Below are positions 58,655 to 64,000 of a stretch of DNA of 64,000 nt, piece after piece. The position numbers were made by a program, and so were the translations under genes. The DNA comes from CAZDYI01 sp964509765 (lineage in GTDB: Bacteria > Pseudomonadota > Gammaproteobacteria > Tethybacterales > Tethybacteraceae). The stretch covers positions 1-64,000 of the forward strand of contig CAZDYI010000049.1 of NCBI GenBank assembly GCA_964509765.1, read 5' to 3'. The first letter of the stretch is position 1. Each line of letters begins with the position of its first letter. The notes under the pieces are model-generated. The model was not told the origin of the DNA. It worked only from the letters and a program-made list of their open reading frames with translations, and did not search any database.

Positions 58655-59638
58655 ATGAAGAAGTTCATCAACGAGGTAGACAAGGTTCTCGACGAGAGCG
58701 TTTCCGGCTTCTGCGCGGCGCACGCCGACCTGGTTGAAAGGGGCGAGGGGCACGTCCGCCGCAAGGGCCTCAAGCAGGGCAAGGTCGCCCTGGTCTCGGG
58801 CGGAGGCAGCGGGCACGAGCCCCTTCACGCCGGCTTCGTCGGCCACGGCATGCTCGACGCCGCGTGCCCGGGCGAGGTGTTCACCTCGCCGACGCCGGAC
58901 CAGATGGCAAACGCAGCAAGCGCGGTCGACACCGGGGCCGGCGTGCTGTTCATCGTCAAGAACTACGAGGGCGACGTGATGAACTTCGAGATGGGCGCCG
59001 AGGTCTGCGAGGCGGAGAACGCGTCGGTGCTCGTCAATGACGACGTCGCCGTCGAGAAGTCGACCTACTCGGCCGGCAGGCGCGGGGTCGCCGGGACGCT
59101 GGCCGTCGAGAAGATCGTGGGCGCCGCGGCGGAGCAGGGCGCGGGACTCGGCGAGCTCAAGGCGCTCGGCGAGGCGGTCAACGAGGCGACGAGGTCGATG
59201 GGCGTCGCGCTCACGAGCTGCACGGTCCCGGCCGCCGGCAAGCCGACGTTCGACATCGGCGACGGGGAGATCGAGATGGGAGTCGGCATACACGGCGAGC
59301 CCGGCCGCAGGCGGCTGCCGCTGGCCTCCGCCGACGAGATCGTCGGAGAGATGGTCGACGCGATCGTCGGCGACCTCGGCGACCGCGCCAACGGCGAGGC
59401 GCTCCTGCTGGTAAACGGCTTCGGCGGGACTCCGGCGATGGAGCTCTACCTGGTCTGCGACTCCGTGCTGCGCAAGCTCAAGGGCACGGACGTCAAGGTC
59501 GAGAGGTCGCTCGTCGGCAACTACGTGACCTCGCTCGACATGGCGGGCTGCTCAGTGACCCTGACCATGCTCGACGGGAAGGCCAAGGAGCTCTGGGACG
59601 CGCCCGTCCACACGCCCGCGCTTCGCTGGGGGATGTGA
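58655..59638 (+). CDS. dhaK: Dihydroxyacetone kinase substrate-binding subunit DhaK
   Basis: 327-aa subunit that binds dihydroxyacetone as a hemiaminal on His213 (GVGIHGEPG) and receives phosphate from DhaL. Other family motifs: KVALVSGGGSGHEPLHAGFV near 47, TPDQMANAASAV near 83, IVKNYEGDVMNFEMG near 103, NDDVAVEKS, and NGFGGTPAMELY near 255. Product is dihydroxyacetone phosphate, a glycolytic intermediate. Separate, strong SD (GAGGAGGG), last gene of the operon; gene order L-M-HPr-EI-K differs from the E. coli K-L-M order. Confidence 0.95.
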   Translation: MKKFINEVDKVLDESVSGFCAAHADLVERGEGHVRRKGLKQGKVALVSGGGSGHEPLHAGFVGHGMLDAACPGEVFTSPTPDQMANAASAVDTGAGVLFIVKNYEGDVMNFEMGAEVCEAENASVLVNDDVAVEKSTYSAGRRGVAGTLAVEKIVGAAAEQGAGLGELKALGEAVNEATRSMGVALTSCTVPAAGKPTFDIGDGEIEMGVGIHGEPGRRRLPLASADEIVGEMVDAIVGDLGDRANGEALLLVNGFGGTPAMELYLVCDSVLRKLKGTDVKVERSLVGNYVTSLDMAGCSVTLTMLDGKAKELWDAPVHTPALRWGM

Positions 59639-59692
59639 CCGCACCCGGCAGGCCCGTGCTTCATGCTGGAGCGCCGGCCGCGGCGGCCGGGT

Positions 59693-59765
59693 GAACAGAG
59701 GCGGGATTCGAACCCGCGACCTCCCGCTTAAAAGGCGAGAACTCTGACCCCTGAGCTACTCTGTT
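59693..59765 (-). tRNA. tRNA-Lys (anticodon UUU)
   Basis: Folds as a complete cloverleaf on the minus strand. Acceptor AACAGAG/CTCTGTT, U8, A9; D-stem GCTC/GAGT; anticodon stem CTCGC/GCGGG with loop CTTTTAA giving UUU; T-stem GCGGG/CCCGC with loop TTCGAAT. The 3'-flanking base (position 73) is C and can pair with the G before position 1, and CCA is not encoded. It points away from the 23S gene, whose promoter begins 100 nt further on. Confidence 0.9.
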
Positions 59766-59865
59766 CGGCTTTGATTATGGCATGCTCCGGGCGCGCCGCG
59801 CGCATGATGTCCCCTGCGTCCGGCGGCATGCGCCCGTCGCTGACAGAGGCGCAGAAATCCGGTTT

Positions 59866-59893
59866 TTGATTTCCGGCGGTTCTGGTGTATAAT
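59866..59893 (+). promoter_or_regulatory. rRNA promoter
   Basis: TTGATT, 16-bp spacer, TATAAT, about 94 nt before mature 23S. AT-rich upstream of -35 (GGTTTTTGATT). This is the strongest sigma-70-like promoter in the window and shows the 23S-5S unit is transcribed independently. Confidence 0.75.
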
Positions 59894-59974
59894 TTGCCTC
59901 TTGCTCTAAAACAAGGCGAAACAAGCGAAACCAAAGCGGTAAAACGCTTCGCAAAGGGTCCCTGGCCAGCGAGC

Positions 59975-62892
<2,918 letters not shown>

Positions 62893-62960
62893 CAGCGGCC
62901 GGGGCCTGGCCGAGGCGTTTGCCGCCTTTGGTTTCGCTTGTTTTTGCCTTTTCGTTTCGG

Positions 62961-63076
62961 CTTGGCGGCCAAGGCGAGGTGGTACCACCCCTTCCCATCC
63001 CGAACAGGACCGTGAAACGCCTCAGCGCCGATGGTAGTGCAGGATCAGCCTGTGTGAGAGTAGGTCGCCGCCAAGC
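62961..63076 (+). rRNA. 5S ribosomal RNA
   Basis: About 116 nt, 78 nt after 23S. The terminal helix GCTTGGCGGC/GCCGCCAAGC closes it. Internal landmarks are GGTGGTACCACCCC, CATCCCGAACAGGACCGTGA, CGCCGATGGTAGTGC and GTGTGAGAGTAGGTCGCCG. Ends estimated from the terminal helix. Confidence 0.93.
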
Positions 63077-63110
63077 TTTTTTTTTGCCCGGATCTTCCGG
63101 GATTTTTATT
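63077..63110 (+). terminator. rRNA operon terminator
   Basis: A nine-T run directly after the 5S terminal helix, then hairpin CCCGGA-TCT-TCCGGG (63087-63101) followed by ATTTTTATT. Double termination signal typical of rRNA operons. Confidence 0.85.
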
Positions 63111-63272
63111 CTCGGACATGCGCCCAGGCATCTTGTTGCCGGAGCCTGTCTTCCATCGCCGCAGCGACAGGCTCTGGAGCGAGGCCGGAGGGACGCCGGA
63201 ATATTAATGAAACTTTTTCAAATAAAAATATCAAATTTAAAAATAAAATTTCCAAATTCGCGATTTTCTTGG
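63111..63272. other. Intergenic region before the last ATPase gene
   Basis: No gene seen. Contains the inverted repeat GAGCCTGTC-N15-GACAGGCTC (63142-63174), then an abrupt change to strongly AT-rich DNA from about 63200, similar in character to the flanks of ATPase copies 1, 2 and 4. Confidence 0.45.
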
Positions 63273-63278
63273 TAAAAT
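63273..63278 (+). promoter_or_regulatory. -10 box close to the last ATPase start
   Basis: TAAAAT ends 10 nt before the ATG; no SD. Same short-leader layout as the NPWW ATPase genes. Confidence 0.4.
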
Positions 63279-63288
63279 ACATTTTGCC

Positions 63289-64000
63289 ATGGCAAAGAGG
63301 AAGCGGTTTGCCCGGGAGATCGAAGGCATGATCAGGAGCGGCCTGAAGAAATTTCCTGTCGTGCTGCTCGAGGGGTCGAGGCAGGTCGGCAAGACCAACA
63401 CCGTTGAGGAAATCTGTGCCGAGCTTGGAGGAGCCTACATCACCCTCGACGACATGGATTCGTGGCTCAAGGCCAAACAGAAGCCGAAGGACCTCCTCCA
63501 GGGAGCCGAGTCCGGCTTCGTGGTGGTGGACGAGATCCAGCGCGAGCCGCTGCTTTTCATTACCGCGAAGCGGTACGTTGACATGTACCGGCGTCCGGGG
63601 ATGTTCCTACTTACCGGTTCTTCCAAGAGGTACAAGTCGAAGAAAAACTACGAGTCGATGTCCGGAAGGCAGCAGACGTTGCTGATGCGTCCGTTGAGCC
63701 AGGCCGAGATTGAGTCCGCCAGGACTGGCGGCGGTCCTGCGTTTGTGAACGTGATGGATGCGATCAGGGACGGCCTGAGCCCTCCTGACGCAAGCTGCGC
63801 CGGATTGAAGCGCAGGATCTGGCTCGGTGGTTACCCGATAGTGGTTAACTCGCCAAGGGATAAGGACGAGAAAATCGAGGAATTCATCCTGAACGAAATC
63901 ATCAACGAGTTCCTGTTGATGGGAGGTGGCAAGTCAATTGCAATGCTGCCAAGGTTTCTCAGGAAGATGACGAGGAAGCAAGGCAAGGTCATCAACATCA
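63289..64000 (+). CDS. AAA_14 ATPase of a second subfamily, 3' end cut by window
   Basis: First 237 codons of an ATP-binding protein. Walker A GSRQVGKT (29-36), Walker B GFVVVDEIQ near 77, sensor MFLLTGSSKRYKSK near 103, then RPLSQAEIESA, typical of AAA_14 proteins followed by DUF4143 (not yet reached at the window end). Lacks the NPWW motif and starts with a basic MAKRKRFAREIEGMIRSGLK, so it belongs to the common AAA_14/DUF4143 group rather than to copies 1-4. It follows the rRNA terminator after an AT-rich stretch and has a -10 box 10 nt before the ATG without SD. Confidence 0.85.
   Translation, partial: MAKRKRFAREIEGMIRSGLKKFPVVLLEGSRQVGKTNTVEEICAELGGAYITLDDMDSWLKAKQKPKDLLQGAESGFVVVDEIQREPLLFITAKRYVDMYRRPGMFLLTGSSKRYKSKKNYESMSGRQQTLLMRPLSQAEIESARTGGGPAFVNVMDAIRDGLSPPDASCAGLKRRIWLGGYPIVVNSPRDKDEKIEEFILNEIINEFLLMGGGKSIAMLPRFLRKMTRKQGKVINI

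Noticed and set aside
59693..59765. tRNA-His because of the extra G:C pair at the acceptor end
   Set aside because: The anticodon loop is CTTTTAA, giving UUU; nothing in the anticodon arm fits GUG.

Overview
The window is GC-rich, gene-dense bacterial chromosome, most likely from a heterotrophic proteobacterium that lives on scavenged sugars, polyols and organosulfonates. Operons are tightly packed with 1-8 nt overlaps. TRAP, CUT1 and SmoEFGK-like transporters, a SuyAB sulfolactate route and a PTS-driven dihydroxyacetone kinase recall marine, soil or host-associated Pseudomonadota. By eye the 23S and 5S rRNAs look more beta/gamma-like than alpha-like, so I do not assign a class.

Layout. (1) 1-9408: a divergent GH4 glycosidase, a Gfo/Idh-aldo/keto-reductase fusion and a family-5 ABC importer. 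(2) 9525-15790: a CUT1 ABC operon whose binding-protein gene has an in-frame amber codon. Its permeases carry an unusual inserted periplasmic domain and an N-terminal membrane extension, and it includes a GH63-like hydrolase. (3) 15796-19438: two AT-richer genes for NPWW-type AAA_14/DUF4143-like ATPases. (4) 19439-22253: a copper P-type ATPase and an SRAP (YedK/HMCES) protein. (5) 22479-29017: a sorbitol/mannitol-type ABC operon with AraC regulator and mannitol dehydrogenase. (6) 29057-32406: two more NPWW ATPases with a small unknown gene between them. (7) 32613-37772: an ABC importer without its own ATPase, divergent from a GH32 beta-fructosidase. (8) 37756-44003: a sodium:solute symporter with DUF4212 subunit and a small membrane protein, downstream of a sulfolactate operon (suyA, suyB, slcC-like, comC-like). 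(9) 44139-50159: an unknown gene coupled to an exonuclease-CBS-nucleotidyltransferase fusion, then a TRAP transporter. (10) 50220-59638: one long operon joining a CUT1 importer with two ATPases to DhaL, DhaM, HPr, EI and DhaK. (11) 59693-63110: tRNA-Lys on the minus strand, then 23S and 5S rRNA with no 16S upstream. (12) 63289-end: the start of a fifth AAA_14 ATPase of a different subfamily.

How the genes work together. Most of the window is uptake plus the first catabolic step: GH4 and the family-5 importer, GH63-like and CUT1, mannitol dehydrogenase and the Smo-type importer, GH32 and a CUT1 importer, sulfolactate dehydrogenases with sulfo-lyase, and dihydroxyacetone phosphorylation from PEP through a dedicated EI-HPr-DhaM chain. 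Every binding-protein/first-permease junction contains a stem-loop; two are true intrinsic terminators.

The least explained element is the set of four NPWW ATPases. Three have a -10 box 7-13 nt before the start codon with no Shine-Dalgarno, and an inverted repeat over the -35 position, but each repeat has a different sequence. This looks like near-leaderless, separately autoregulated genes. Other second-look items are the DUF11-like insert in a MalF-type permease, the amber codon, a probable CTG start and the unlinked 23S-5S unit.
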